A stretch of DNA of 64,000 nt from Symbiodinium natans (GCA_905221605.1 CAJNDS010002733.1:75001-139000); one strand, 5' to 3'; positions 19,769-28,458 are shown, numbered from the stretch's first letter. A program made the numbers and translations. Notes: a model not told the origin generated them from the letters alone.

Positions 19769-22318
19769 TTAATTTTTACTTTTCGCTTTTGCTTTTGCCT
19801 TGGGAGATGTAGAACGGTTCAACTTTTTTACTTCCTTCTTTAACTCGTCTATTTCATTAAAAGCTTGTTGTAAAGCACTCCATAAAATAGATGTAGTGGC
19901 GCTATAATCAAACTTTAAATATCCATCTCTTCCTTCCCTAACTATGTTACCCCATTCAGGAGGCATCTTATCAGATACAAAATCATTAGCAATAAAACCA
20001 CAACAAGACCTATCACCGTATTTCTCTTTATCAATAAATTTATAAGTTTTTGGAACAATGTATTTTATTAACTCAACTGCTTTCTTTGAATTGATTTCTT
20101 TGATATCTTCTTTAAGCCGTTTATCAGAACTAGGTCCAATACTACCAGAATAACTAATGTCACCAATAACATCAATACCAACATCATTAACAGTTAATAC
20201 ATTTTTAGTTCCTATTTCTATTATTGTATCTCCGTTTGTATCCGGATTTCTTAAAAATATTTGGTCTATTGGTCCAGCCAGTTGAGTATGTGTAATACTT
20301 GCTTTTTCAAAGAAATTAACAGAACTACCTAATACTCTGAATTCTGGCGTTCCCGTTGCTCCAATATCTACATCAAAATCACCTTCACACGTCAATTTAC
20401 CTATTGTATTAACTGTATCATTAAATACTGTTGGTTTATTTAATGTAATTCCCGCTACATCATTTAATTGAATAAAAATATCAGATGGTGTTGGGTCTAC
20501 TAATCTATTTGATTGAATACAAAAGTTCTGCTCTGTTGTTGTTATAAAATTTAATGAAGAATTCGCGTTGCCTTGTTGATATATTCTTCCTCTATTATTT
20601 ATTAAAATATCATTGTTAAAAGTAGCAACTCCACCAAATCTAACTGTTGAACCAAAATTAGCATTACCACCACCTACATTAAGAACGTCAACAACTGCGT
20701 TCGTTCCTATTCCCAATTTATTACATCTTACAGCATTGCCATTGTTCATATTTAAAAATAATTGTTGCGATGAGTCATTTGATGTATTATAAGCATCAAT
20801 ACTAAATGACCTAAATTTAAGATATGCTTGTGCGTTTTTCACTTTAAAAACATCACTGCCGTCTGTTGTATTCTTAAATACTTCAATACCATTATTATTT
20901 GTTGTTGTTATCATATCTCCGTTCATTGTAATATTATTATTCACTTCTAAATTTTCAACTTTTGTTGTTCCTCCTACTGATAAAAAATATCCGCTTTCGT
21001 TTGCTTTCCCTATTCCCACTTCTGCACTTGTTAAACTTCCTAATCTCATTCTGTTAGAATTATTAACTGATGAATTATCATTCAAAATCATAATATTTCC
21101 GTCTTCTGTATTAGCGTTAGTGCATTTTAAATTATTATTAACATATATCCATTGTGCTGTTCCGTCTCTTATTCTTAATGTTGGATTGGTATTATTAGAT
21201 ATTCTCCATAATGAAATACCATTAGTAGATATTGGCAATAATAAAGTATCATTATTAAATATTGGTGTTCCTTCAAAAAATACCTGTTTATAAAATACTG
21301 TTCCGTTAGTTGTGTTATTACATTCAATATAAGTATTTGTATCAGTATCGTCATTAGTTCCGTTAATTAATCTTATGGCGCTTGCTGTTTCATTTATTGA
21401 TAAATCTAATGATATGTTTGATTTTGTGGCGTTAGTATATCTTTCAATACTTGTATTAGCATCCACTAATTCAATAGGATTAGTAACACCACCACCTCCG
21501 CCACTTACTCCCGCTATTAATCCATCAACTTCGGTTTTATTGTAATATGATACACCAATTTGTGTAGAAGTTAAATAATCGCTTGTTAATGTAGAAGTTA
21601 AAGCATATGGTGCAAGTGCTGTTGTATCAATCCAATTATTAGAATCAATCTGCGCCTTCGTGTAATAATCATTATCTAATTGTGTATTGTTTTTATAATT
21701 TGCTGTTAGCGTTGCGGTTGTGGCGTATGGTGCTAATGCCGTGTTATCAATCCAGCCATTAGCATCAATTTGTGCCTTCGTGTAATAGTCATTATCTAAC
21801 TGAGTATTGTTCTTATAATTTGCTGTTAATGTAGAAGTTAAAGCATAACCTGCCAACGATGTATTATTAATCCAGTTATTAGCGTCAATTTCTGTTTTTG
21901 TGTAGTAGTCATTAGCAAGTTGTGTATTGTTTTTATAGTTATCAGTTAAATTAGTATTAGTAGCATTTATAGCATTGAAATTAGCAAGGCTTTTTCCATC
22001 AACTACGGCAATAGCACTATCAACCTCCGTTTTATTGTAAAAATTAACATTTAGTTGAGCTGTCGTCTGAAAATTATTTGCAAGATTATTATTAATGTCA
22101 GTAATTACTAAATTCTGACCGTCATTAACTGCTATAATCGGATTTATTGCATTATCTAAATCGGTCTGACTTATGCCACCACCTCCACCGCCTCCGCCAG
22201 AGTTTGCTATTTCAGTATCTACATAAGCTTTTGTAGCGTATAAATCATTCAAGGCTGTTCCATGAACAACAATATTATTAGCTGTTAATGTATTTGTATT
22301 GTTCAGTGTTAAGGTCAT
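19769..22318 (-). CDS. Fibre protein with C-terminal S74 intramolecular chaperone
   Basis: The 849-aa protein is a trimeric fibre or spike, likely for host attachment. The N-terminal third has glycine-rich linkers and repeats of about 36 aa (units like NNTQLDNDYYTKAQID), a pattern common in tail fibres. The middle is an Asn/Thr/Ile-rich beta region. Residues 731-835 form an endosialidase-type chaperone domain: SDKRLKEDIKEI, then VPKTYKFI, CCGFIAND, FDYSATTSILWSALQQ and a final coiled coil. In this family the domain folds the trimer and then cuts itself off at the serine of the SD motif (S731 here). The tail is Lys/Ala-rich. A TCTA box precedes the start. The repeats make this region prone to length change. 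Confidence 0.9.
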   Translation of the reverse strand: MTLTLNNTNTLTANNIVVHGTALNDLYATKAYVDTEIANSGGGGGGGGISQTDLDNAINPIIAVNDGQNLVITDINNNLANNFQTTAQLNVNFYNKTEVDSAIAVVDGKSLANFNAINATNTNLTDNYKNNTQLANDYYTKTEIDANNWINNTSLAGYALTSTLTANYKNNTQLDNDYYTKAQIDANGWIDNTALAPYATTATLTANYKNNTQLDNDYYTKAQIDSNNWIDTTALAPYALTSTLTSDYLTSTQIGVSYYNKTEVDGLIAGVSGGGGGVTNPIELVDANTSIERYTNATKSNISLDLSINETASAIRLINGTNDDTDTNTYIECNNTTNGTVFYKQVFFEGTPIFNNDTLLLPISTNGISLWRISNNTNPTLRIRDGTAQWIYVNNNLKCTNANTEDGNIMILNDNSSVNNSNRMRLGSLTSAEVGIGKANESGYFLSVGGTTKVENLEVNNNITMNGDMITTTNNNGIEVFKNTTDGSDVFKVKNAQAYLKFRSFSIDAYNTSNDSSQQLFLNMNNGNAVRCNKLGIGTNAVVDVLNVGGGNANFGSTVRFGGVATFNNDILINNRGRIYQQGNANSSLNFITTTEQNFCIQSNRLVDPTPSDIFIQLNDVAGITLNKPTVFNDTVNTIGKLTCEGDFDVDIGATGTPEFRVLGSSVNFFEKASITHTQLAGPIDQIFLRNPDTNGDTIIEIGTKNVLTVNDVGIDVIGDISYSGSIGPSSDKRLKEDIKEINSKKAVELIKYIVPKTYKFIDKEKYGDRSCCGFIANDFVSDKMPPEWGNIVREGRDGYLKFDYSATTSILWSALQQAFNEIDELKKEVKKLNRSTSPKAKAKAKSKN

Positions 22319-22331
22319 TATTAAATTAATT

Positions 22332-22335
22332 TAGA
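22332..22335 (-). promoter_or_regulatory. TCTA late-type box of the fibre gene
   Basis: On the minus strand TTATCTAAATTAATTTAA lies 13 nt before the ATG. Confidence 0.55.
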
Positions 22336-22404
22336 TAATTAATTTAACAATGTTTATTTTTTAATCGTAAACCGCGTAGCGATTTAGGATTAGATGTTTC
22401 TCAT

Positions 22405-23844
22405 CTAATCGTAAACTTTCAGACCTAAGTCCTTCACCTCTAATATTTGCTCACTCAACAAGGTGATGAACATCTCGTCGGGCATATCATCTCTTGGAAT
22501 GGACGACCCTGCTGGTTTGATTTTTATCAACATTTGTTGTCCGGCTCTTGTGTTTATTCCTGTGTAGCTACTGTCTGGAACTTTCTCAAATGAAAAACCG
22601 AAAATAAACTGCCGGTCACGATATTGTTTAAAATCAATGGAAATACTATGTTGATGGAATACCGGAAGATTTAACGTCTTTCTTAAATGATAGAAGCACT
22701 GACTTAATGAATTACAAGGATATTCAGGGAACAGTTTAGAACCTAATTGAATTTGGAATTCAAGGTCTTTATTAATGTCGTAAATGCCTTCTACTGCTCC
22801 ATCGTGAGATTGATGAGGATGATAAAAACGACAGAAACGCTTATTAGTATATTCATATCCTAAACTTGGTTGGTCAGTTCTATAAAAGGTAATAAAAGAT
22901 GCAACTAATTTAGATACTGAACGAATAACTGGAACGCTGATACTGTCATAACCTTCTACTGATTGTGATTGAGTAATATAAGTTGTATAAGTTATGGGAA
23001 GACCTTTTCCTTCTAATAGATGTTTAACATATTCGTTATTTAAATTGTTATCAAGGGTGCAAACATCACACTGAACAAAGGCGTTGTTCAGTTCAAAATC
23101 TGTTGATGTATTGGTAGCGTTACCGCCAGGAAGCGCAACATCTTTTGTAAATTTTTCACGAAGGAGTTGAGCAATGGCTGTATCTGCTTCATCATAATCA
23201 TCAGGGTTCACAATACAATCAAGGGCACTACTAACTAATTCTAATTCAATTGTTAAATTACCCATATATTTCAGTGGTAAATACTTAAATTGTGAAAAGA
23301 TGCCGGCTAACGGTTTAAAACAGACTGTCATTTCATTTTTAAAGCCAGGAATTGCAACAGCATCAACATCATAAATTAAGTTTTCACTACCAACTTGTTT
23401 TTTCAATGTTTTAATTTCGTCATCATATCTATAACCAAACCCTTCATTTGCTTCGTCTTTTCGTGCTCCTTGTGACATCAGTTTTGAAAACATCTGATGA
23501 ACACGATTATAATTATCAAAGTCTTCGAGAACCTGACTACCTGCAATAATTCGCATTCTTCTAAAAAAGGAATAAGGCGGGGCTATTGGTCGTAATTTTC
23601 TGTTAAGTGTATTGTCTTTGTTTTTAACTGTGAAGCATACTCTAACACTTTGAGGGTCTAACCAAGTGTTATCTTCACCATTCAAAGAAAATTTCATTAC
23701 ACGGTTACCACTGCTGGGAGTAAACACGTTTGTGGATTGACTGTAAAATCTTACGCTTCTTCTATCATTTATGTATGAACTACCTTTATTCAATTTAAAT
23801 GAAAGGTTATCAACTAGAATATCTTCCGGACTGAATGTCTCCAT
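22405..23844 (-). CDS. MCP: Major capsid protein, double jelly-roll
   Basis: The 479-aa protein should form the pseudo-hexameric capsomers. Typical PLV/Polinton features are an N-terminal LNKGSSYINDRRSVRFYS and VFTPSSGNRVMKFSL, then SFFRRMRIIAGSQVLED, and in the second barrel LFPEYPCNSLSQCFYHLRK and FIFGFSFEKVPDSSYTGIN. Length fits the family. A longer frame starts at 23904, but the ATG at 23844 (METFSPEDI) is preferred, because the TCTA box lies between the two and the longer form would overlap the upstream gene's stop. Capsid genes cluster here: fibre, MCP, a small gene and a lipase-like gene on one strand, with the penton gene diverging from them. Confidence 0.93.
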   Translation of the reverse strand: METFSPEDILVDNLSFKLNKGSSYINDRRSVRFYSQSTNVFTPSSGNRVMKFSLNGEDNTWLDPQSVRVCFTVKNKDNTLNRKLRPIAPPYSFFRRMRIIAGSQVLEDFDNYNRVHQMFSKLMSQGARKDEANEGFGYRYDDEIKTLKKQVGSENLIYDVDAVAIPGFKNEMTVCFKPLAGIFSQFKYLPLKYMGNLTIELELVSSALDCIVNPDDYDEADTAIAQLLREKFTKDVALPGGNATNTSTDFELNNAFVQCDVCTLDNNLNNEYVKHLLEGKGLPITYTTYITQSQSVEGYDSISVPVIRSVSKLVASFITFYRTDQPSLGYEYTNKRFCRFYHPHQSHDGAVEGIYDINKDLEFQIQLGSKLFPEYPCNSLSQCFYHLRKTLNLPVFHQHSISIDFKQYRDRQFIFGFSFEKVPDSSYTGINTRAGQQMLIKIKPAGSSIPRDDMPDEMFITLLSEQILEVKDLGLKVYD

Positions 23845-23861
23845 AACTATATATACACCAT

Positions 23862-23865
23862 TAGA
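23862..23865 (-). promoter_or_regulatory. TCTA late-type box of the MCP gene
   Basis: On the minus strand TTTTCTAATGGTGTATATA lies 17 nt before the preferred ATG. It argues against the longer start at 23904. Confidence 0.6.
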
Positions 23866-23896
23866 AAATTTAATTAAATATAATTTATAATTATAT

Positions 23897-24088
23897 TTAA
23901 TCAAATAATTTAAAATTATATGTATTTTCTTTTATATTCTTCTTCTTAACTATACTATTTATTTCTGGTCTTTCAATATCATTTTCTTCAACTAACTTCC
24001 TTATTTCTTCGTAGCTGTTCTGTTTAAATTTCTTCTCTGGCTTCGTCTTTTCCATCTGTTCATAAGTCCGCACTTTGTAATGAAACAT
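23897..24088 (-). CDS. Small basic hypothetical protein, 63 aa
   Basis: The lysine- and glutamate-rich 63-aa protein (MFHYKVRTYEQMEKTKPEKK) has no recognisable domain. It lies between the lipase-like gene and MCP on the same strand and has a strong TCTA box, so it is probably a virion or assembly protein. Its stop lies 52 bases upstream of the MCP start. Confidence 0.6.
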   Translation of the reverse strand: MFHYKVRTYEQMEKTKPEKKFKQNSYEEIRKLVEENDIERPEINSIVKKKNIKENTYNFKLFD

Positions 24089-24104
24089 TATTATTAATAA
24101 TATT

Positions 24105-24108
24105 TAGA
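24105..24108 (-). promoter_or_regulatory. TCTA late-type box of the 63-aa gene
   Basis: On the minus strand TATCTAAATATTATTAATA lies 16 nt before the ATG. It nearly duplicates the ATPase promoter. Confidence 0.6.
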
Positions 24109-24113
24109 TATAA

Positions 24114-24755
24114 TTAATCAAACTGTTGTAAAAATTCTTCTTGTGTTATCGGTAAATTTCCTGTTTTATTGTGAATGTTAGCAATATCAGCGAATTTATG
24201 ATTATCAAAAGGATTTAAAGAGCTACTATTTAATGTTAAACTACCTCCATCAAAAGCGCTCACGGGGTCTCCGGCTTTTCTTATTCTCAAATTTGTTCCT
24301 GTCTCATCTGGTCGTTGTCCTGATACAAAAGGCGAGCCGTAACTTCTCGTTCTGAAAATATTTCCGTAATCATCATTTATTTGAGCGCTTACCGTCGACC
24401 CTAATGAATGAGAAATTATATCTGTAATTCCGTAATGTTTTTCACCGTCTATTTCAATAGCACCGTCTTTAATAAATTTATCAACATCTTTATAACGTTT
24501 CGTATTCCGTGTCTGGTAAAACGGTAGTTTTAAATCATCATAAAAATCAACTGGGTCTTTTGTTCCTGCTATATACAACTGACTTCCATTTCTATATATT
24601 CTGTCAGGGCTTTCATATGCGAGACGGAGACCTTGCGTATCAGTTAAAAAGGTTTCTGTTCCAGCTAATTCTTCTTTAACTTCATTATGTATCTTGCTTC
24701 TTGTGTTAGGCGCTTCATATAAAACACCTTCATTTCTTCTTTTGTTTCTATGCAT
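24114..24755 (-). CDS. Class-3-lipase-like alpha/beta hydrolase
   Basis: The 213-aa protein keeps the landmarks of class 3 lipases in order. LYIAGTKDPVDFYDDL (60-75) resembles the RGT...DW..DL region. ITDIISHSLGSTVSAQ (110-125) is the nucleophile elbow, with S117 in a SxSxG-like setting. FRTRSYGSPFVSG matches the following tFGsPrvG strand. RIRKAGDPVSAF (157-168) gives the likely acid D163, and H186 is a candidate base. It would cleave lipid esters, perhaps to breach a host membrane at entry or exit. The elbow has Ser in place of the first Gly, so activity is uncertain. It diverges from the penton gene across 46 bases. Confidence 0.75.
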   Translation of the reverse strand: MHRNKRRNEGVLYEAPNTRSKIHNEVKEELAGTETFLTDTQGLRLAYESPDRIYRNGSQLYIAGTKDPVDFYDDLKLPFYQTRNTKRYKDVDKFIKDGAIEIDGEKHYGITDIISHSLGSTVSAQINDDYGNIFRTRSYGSPFVSGQRPDETGTNLRIRKAGDPVSAFDGGSLTLNSSSLNPFDNHKFADIANIHNKTGNLPITQEEFLQQFD

Positions 24756-24801
24756 TATAAAATAACTTATAAATTATTTTTCTCGGACATTTTATATTAT
24801 T
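24756..24801. promoter_or_regulatory. Divergent promoter between lipase-like and penton genes
   Basis: Only 46 AT-rich bases separate two divergent ATGs, so both promoters must lie here. Neither the TCTA box nor ACTTAAAG is present on either strand. TTATATTATT and TTATTTTATA stretches lie next to the two starts. Confidence 0.45.
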
Positions 24802-25647
24802 ATGTTAAAGTTTAAGAAGATATATATTGACAGTAGTTATAAAGTCTCCGGCACTTCATCCGATTTTACTATTGACTTGCCCGAAACAGTTCAACTAGAA
24901 GATAACATAAAGTGCATAATACACGAAGTGAGCATTCCGCATTCTTGGTTTTCAATTCAACAAGGTTTTAATGACAGCCTCTATTTCTTTCAGTTAGACC
25001 CTAACGGGGTAAATCCTGATATCATTGACTATCGCATCTTTTCAATTGATGAAGGTAACTATTCCGGCGCGGAACTTGCTGAACGAATTGAATTCTGGTT
25101 GAATGATTATTTTGATAGTAGAAATCCTGACGTTGCTAGAACCGACACTTACACAGTTTCATATGACACGAGATTAAACAAAATTCAAATAGCCGTTAAT
25201 TATGCTAATCTTATCTTCAATGTTTTTACAGAAGCAGAAGTAATAGCAAATCAAAACCAATTTACAGGCATTGATGTTAGTAATTTACATTCAATAAACA
25301 AAGTCCTAAATATTGTTGATAACACACCTACTCACGGAATTGCTTTACCCTTCGTTTCAGGCTTTCTTGATTTAGTTCCGATTAAAAACCTTTATTTGCA
25401 CTGTAACGAAATAAGCAACTTTAATCAATTGACGGTAGCTGGTAATTCATCAATAGTTAAGAAAATCCCTGTTACTGTTCCATATTTAGGTATCATTACT
25501 GATAATGAAGTTAATGAGTTTGATTATGTTGATTGTAGTAATAAAATACTACGCAGGTGCAATTTCAGATTTTCGGACGAGTTTAACAAAACAGTGAATT
25601 TTAACAATGTTGACTGCTCTTTCAGTTTAACATTTTTCAGGGGTTGA
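24802..25647 (+). CDS. Minor capsid (penton-like) protein, single jelly-roll
   Basis: The 281-aa protein should occupy the icosahedral vertices. The opening KKIYIDSSYKVSGTSSDFTI and then EVSIPHSWFSIQQGFNDSLY are typical of PLV penton proteins, as is the close LRRCNFRFSDEF followed by VDCSFSLTFF. Length is normal. It diverges from the lipase-like gene next to the MCP block, matching the common linkage of the two capsid genes in PLVs. Confidence 0.88.
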   Translation: MLKFKKIYIDSSYKVSGTSSDFTIDLPETVQLEDNIKCIIHEVSIPHSWFSIQQGFNDSLYFFQLDPNGVNPDIIDYRIFSIDEGNYSGAELAERIEFWLNDYFDSRNPDVARTDTYTVSYDTRLNKIQIAVNYANLIFNVFTEAEVIANQNQFTGIDVSNLHSINKVLNIVDNTPTHGIALPFVSGFLDLVPIKNLYLHCNEISNFNQLTVAGNSSIVKKIPVTVPYLGIITDNEVNEFDYVDCSNKILRRCNFRFSDEFNKTVNFNNVDCSFSLTFFRG

Positions 25648-25653
25648 GAATTA

Positions 25654-25657
25654 TCTA
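25654..25657 (+). promoter_or_regulatory. TCTA late-type box of the 211-aa gene
   Basis: TTATCTAATTAGAAAAATAT lies 28 nt before the ATG at 25686. It is further upstream than in the other members of this class. Confidence 0.45.
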
Positions 25658-25685
25658 ATTAGAAAAATATATACTATATTAAATA

Positions 25686-26321
25686 ATGGCGAGTGAAGAG
25701 GTTGATGAGGTTAAAAATGAAGAAGCACCCGAGGTCGTCAGTAATGAAGTTAATGAAGAAGCCAGTGAAGTTTTAGATAATGAGGTTAAACCCGAACAAA
25801 ATGAAGAAGTCGTTAAAAAAGAAAATGATGAAGTTATAGAAACAGAACCAACTCCAAAAGCAAAACCGAAAGCAACACCAAAGAAACTAGCAAGAACAGT
25901 TAAAGTGGTGGAGCTGGTTGAATGTGAAGCCTGTAACAAAAAGATGTTACCAAAATCTTTAAGAAACACCCATCCGTTATATTGTAAGGGACAACCAAGA
26001 GAAACATTACCAGTAAATAAGCAAAAGGCGAGTTATGGTTCAAAGGTTGAACAGAAATTAAGAAAAGAAATTGAAGAAGAGATGAAAGCTAAATATTCCA
26101 AGGTTGAACAAACTGTTGAAACAAAACCAGAAGCAAAACCAAGTGTGCCAAGTGTGCCGGTGAGGATGGAACGCGAAGCTTCCCGTTGCATACGCGAACC
26201 CGAAGCGCCTAAACAATTAACAGCAACAGAACTTTTACAACAGCATTACAGTGAAATTAGGAAAGCTAAACAACAACAAAAGGTTGAACAAATTAACAGG
26301 TTCAAAAGCAGTATGTTTTAA
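25686..26321 (+). CDS. Acidic/basic bipartite protein with one zinc finger, 211 aa
   Basis: The first 45 residues are Glu/Val/Asn-rich, followed by a Lys/Pro stretch (TPKAKPKATPKK). About residues 80-100 hold CEACNKKMLPKSLRNTHPLYC, a CxxC...H...C pattern that would bind one zinc ion. The C-terminus is a charged helix (LLQQHYSEIRKAKQQQK). A related finger pattern occurs in the proteins at 29369 and 31086. A TCTA box and a position after the penton gene suggest a virion or DNA-binding role; not recognised. Confidence 0.65.
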   Translation: MASEEVDEVKNEEAPEVVSNEVNEEASEVLDNEVKPEQNEEVVKKENDEVIETEPTPKAKPKATPKKLARTVKVVELVECEACNKKMLPKSLRNTHPLYCKGQPRETLPVNKQKASYGSKVEQKLRKEIEEEMKAKYSKVEQTVETKPEAKPSVPSVPVRMEREASRCIREPEAPKQLTATELLQQHYSEIRKAKQQQKVEQINRFKSSMF

Positions 26322-26353
26322 AGATAAAACAGTATATAACAATAATAAACAAT

Positions 26354-27028
26354 ATGTCTAGAAATACAAAAGATTATTCACAAGGTAAAATATATTGTAT
26401 TAGAAATAGTATCAGTGATGATATTTATATCGGAAGCACCTGTCAAAGTTTAAGTCAAAGAATGGCACAACATAGACGAACACTCAAATATGGTAATTTA
26501 GGTGGTATGAAACTTTATGACTTAATGATAGAACTAGGTGAAGAAAACTTTTATATTGAACTGGTTGAAGAATGTCCTTGTGAAAACAAAGACCAATTAA
26601 GAAAGCGTGAAGGAGAGTTTATTAGAGAATATCAAACAGGACTGAATAAAAAACTTGCTGGAAGAACAAGCTTGAAATACTATCACGACAATAAAGAGCG
26701 TGTTAAGGAATACAAAAAAGAATACAGGAAAGAAAACAAAGATAAAATTCGCGAATATGACCAGAAGCATTATTGGGAAAATTTAGAGGCAATATTAGAA
26801 AGACAAAAAAGATATAGAGAGAATAACAAAGACAAAATCAAAGAAATAATGAAAACATATTATGAAAACAACAAAGATGACATTAAGCGAAAGAAGAAAG
26901 AACATTATGAGCTTAATAAGGAAACCATTTTGGAAAAGAAAAGAGAGTATAAACATAAAAACAGAGATGAAATTAATAGAAGAAGAAGGGAGCGAAGGCA
27001 ACAGCTAAAACAAATGAAAGAAAATTAA
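26354..27028 (+). CDS. GIY-YIG endonuclease
   Basis: The 224-aa protein has an N-terminal GIY-YIG domain: KIYCIRNSISDDIYIGST (12-29), the catalytic arginine region QRMAQHRR (R36) and an acidic metal ligand in KREGEFI (about E86-E88). The C-terminal half is a run of imperfect charged repeats (YRENNKDKIKE-like units), as in many viral and phage homing-type nucleases. It may act as a homing nuclease or in DNA processing. It is a free-standing gene and does not lie in an intron. No clear TCTA or early-type box precedes it. Confidence 0.88.
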   Translation: MSRNTKDYSQGKIYCIRNSISDDIYIGSTCQSLSQRMAQHRRTLKYGNLGGMKLYDLMIELGEENFYIELVEECPCENKDQLRKREGEFIREYQTGLNKKLAGRTSLKYYHDNKERVKEYKKEYRKENKDKIREYDQKHYWENLEAILERQKRYRENNKDKIKEIMKTYYENNKDDIKRKKKEHYELNKETILEKKREYKHKNRDEINRRRRERRQQLKQMKEN

Positions 27029-27047
27029 TTATATTTAATAATAATTA

Positions 27048-27051
27048 TCTA
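27048..27051 (+). promoter_or_regulatory. TCTA late-type box of the 106-aa gene
   Basis: ATTATCTATTATTAAATATA lies 14 nt before the ATG at 27066. Confidence 0.55.
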
Positions 27052-27065
27052 TTATTAAATATAAT

Positions 27066-27386
27066 ATGAGCATTTGGAAAGGGAAAGCAGAGTTCAAGCG
27101 AGCGCCCCAAGTCAGCAGGTATTATGATTTGGACAGTTCAATCGGGGTTTCCAGCAGGTTAAAAGAATTACAAGATATGAAGTTAAGAGTTGAAGAAGCC
27201 GAGAACAGAGCCAAAAACATTAGGTTAAGGAATGACTGGGTGGAACATCAGAAGAAAGCACTTTATCAAGGTCAGCTGGATGATGTTAACAGACAATTAG
27301 AGAGACCAATGATGCCATTTAGAACAAAAGAAGAGCTGGAAAAACGTCAATCCGACCTAAAAAATATTATAGCAAATATAATCTAA
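27066..27386 (+). CDS. Hypothetical coiled-coil protein, 106 aa
   Basis: After a basic start (MSIWKGKAEFKRAPQVSRYY), most of the protein is a charged helix (LKELQDMKLRVEEAENRAKN and on). The C-terminal part reads LDDVNRQLERPMMPFRTKEE. The TCTA box and the nine-base gap to the next gene place it in a late operon-like block. A small structural or scaffold protein is plausible, but it is not recognised. Confidence 0.6.
   Translation: MSIWKGKAEFKRAPQVSRYYDLDSSIGVSSRLKELQDMKLRVEEAENRAKNIRLRNDWVEHQKKALYQGQLDDVNRQLERPMMPFRTKEELEKRQSDLKNIIANII
27382..27385 (+). promoter_or_regulatory. TCTA late-type box of the 349-aa gene, overlapping the upstream stop
   Basis: ATCTAAATTAATAAT lies 10 nt before the ATG at 27396. 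The TAA of this box is also the stop codon of the 106-aa gene. Confidence 0.5.
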
Positions 27387-27395
27387 ATTAATAAT

Positions 27396-28445
27396 ATGAT
27401 TAAAACGTTGAAATCTGAACTCAAATTACGTCCAACTTATGACGAAATGATAGGAATGATTGAAAGTCAAGGCGACCCGAATAGACCTTCAATTGAAAGC
27501 GTTATTGACAGACGAGCAACTATATTTAGAAACAATCAATACGGGAGCCAGTTTGATAATGTTGATTTTCTAGGATTGAAGAAGCAGGAAGAAGACAAAG
27601 TTAGAAATGAACTGAGACAAGCACAATTAAGAAAAGTTGGTATTGAAAAGGGAACCTCAACGGGTGTTTTAGCTGTTGGTTCAAGTGGATTTAACACCCC
27701 GCTAGAAGTTGAACTTTTGGATGGAAAAGAATTAAGCGTTGATGAAATATCTAGAATACAGGCGGAAATGGAAGCTCACAATCAAAGAATGAAGGAAGCG
27801 CGAAACAGGGTCGTTAGTAGCGCTAGTAGCGATTTAGCTGACGTTCATTCTCAATCATTACCCGCAGGTGTTCCGGTTCATTCAATGGCTACGGGTGATG
27901 ATGACGAAATGCCAGAATTAGAACCAATTGAAGGGGAAGAGGAGGAGCAAATGGAAGACGATGAAGAGGTTGAAGATGATGATGTTGAAACGCAAGTGCC
28001 ACCACAATCACGAAAACACAAGGAGATGATTGATTATAACAATAAAATTGAAAGGTGGAGACAGAAGGATGTCAATTTTGAAGACATTTTGTTTCAAATG
28101 CATTTAAGAGGAATAAACTTAACAAAAGAACAACAAGAGGAAATGGATAAACTAAAAATAAAAGGAAAAGGTAAGTCAGAAACCAAGAAAGACTATTTGT
28201 TAAGATTTGTAGAGGGACTAATTGGTAGTGGAAAATGGACTGACCACGTCAATGACCAGTTGCTACAAAGTAGAATGAAGGAATGGCGAGAAATGAAAAA
28301 GGGAAAAGGTAAGGGTGGTGGTATAGGTTCTGCTATTGCTAGTGGTGCAAAGGCGGTAGGCGGTGCAATTTTGGAAGCAGGTAAAGAAGCTGTTAAAGAT
28401 GCCGTTATAGCAGGAGCACAAAATGCCGTATTAAGTCTTTTATAA
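27396..28445 (+). CDS. KLRPTY-motif protein with Gly/Ala-rich amphipathic C-terminus, 349 aa
   Basis: Near the N-terminus it has ELKLRPTYDEMIGMI, and about 40 residues later FDNVDFLGL. The next gene repeats both (KLRPTYEQM, LDDVDFEEF). The middle is acidic (EGEEEEQMEDDEEVEDDDVE). Residues 307-349 read GGGIGSAIASGAKAVGGAIL and continue as an amphipathic Ala/Val-rich helix, like membrane-active segments of minor capsid proteins. The TCTA box supports late expression. A cement or membrane-lytic internal virion protein is my guess; the family is not recognised. Confidence 0.65.
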   Translation: MIKTLKSELKLRPTYDEMIGMIESQGDPNRPSIESVIDRRATIFRNNQYGSQFDNVDFLGLKKQEEDKVRNELRQAQLRKVGIEKGTSTGVLAVGSSGFNTPLEVELLDGKELSVDEISRIQAEMEAHNQRMKEARNRVVSSASSDLADVHSQSLPAGVPVHSMATGDDDEMPELEPIEGEEEEQMEDDEEVEDDDVETQVPPQSRKHKEMIDYNNKIERWRQKDVNFEDILFQMHLRGINLTKEQQEEMDKLKIKGKGKSETKKDYLLRFVEGLIGSGKWTDHVNDQLLQSRMKEWREMKKGKGKGGGIGSAIASGAKAVGGAILEAGKEAVKDAVIAGAQNAVLSLL

Positions 28446-28458
28446 ATAAATATATAGA

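Noticed and set aside
23845-23904. Longer start for the major capsid gene
   Set aside because: It overlaps the upstream gene's stop and contains the TCTA box; METFSPEDI at 23844 matches the usual capsid N-terminus.
26354-27028. Intron-encoded homing nuclease
   Set aside because: The GIY-YIG gene is flanked by complete genes with their own starts and stops and does not interrupt any reading frame.
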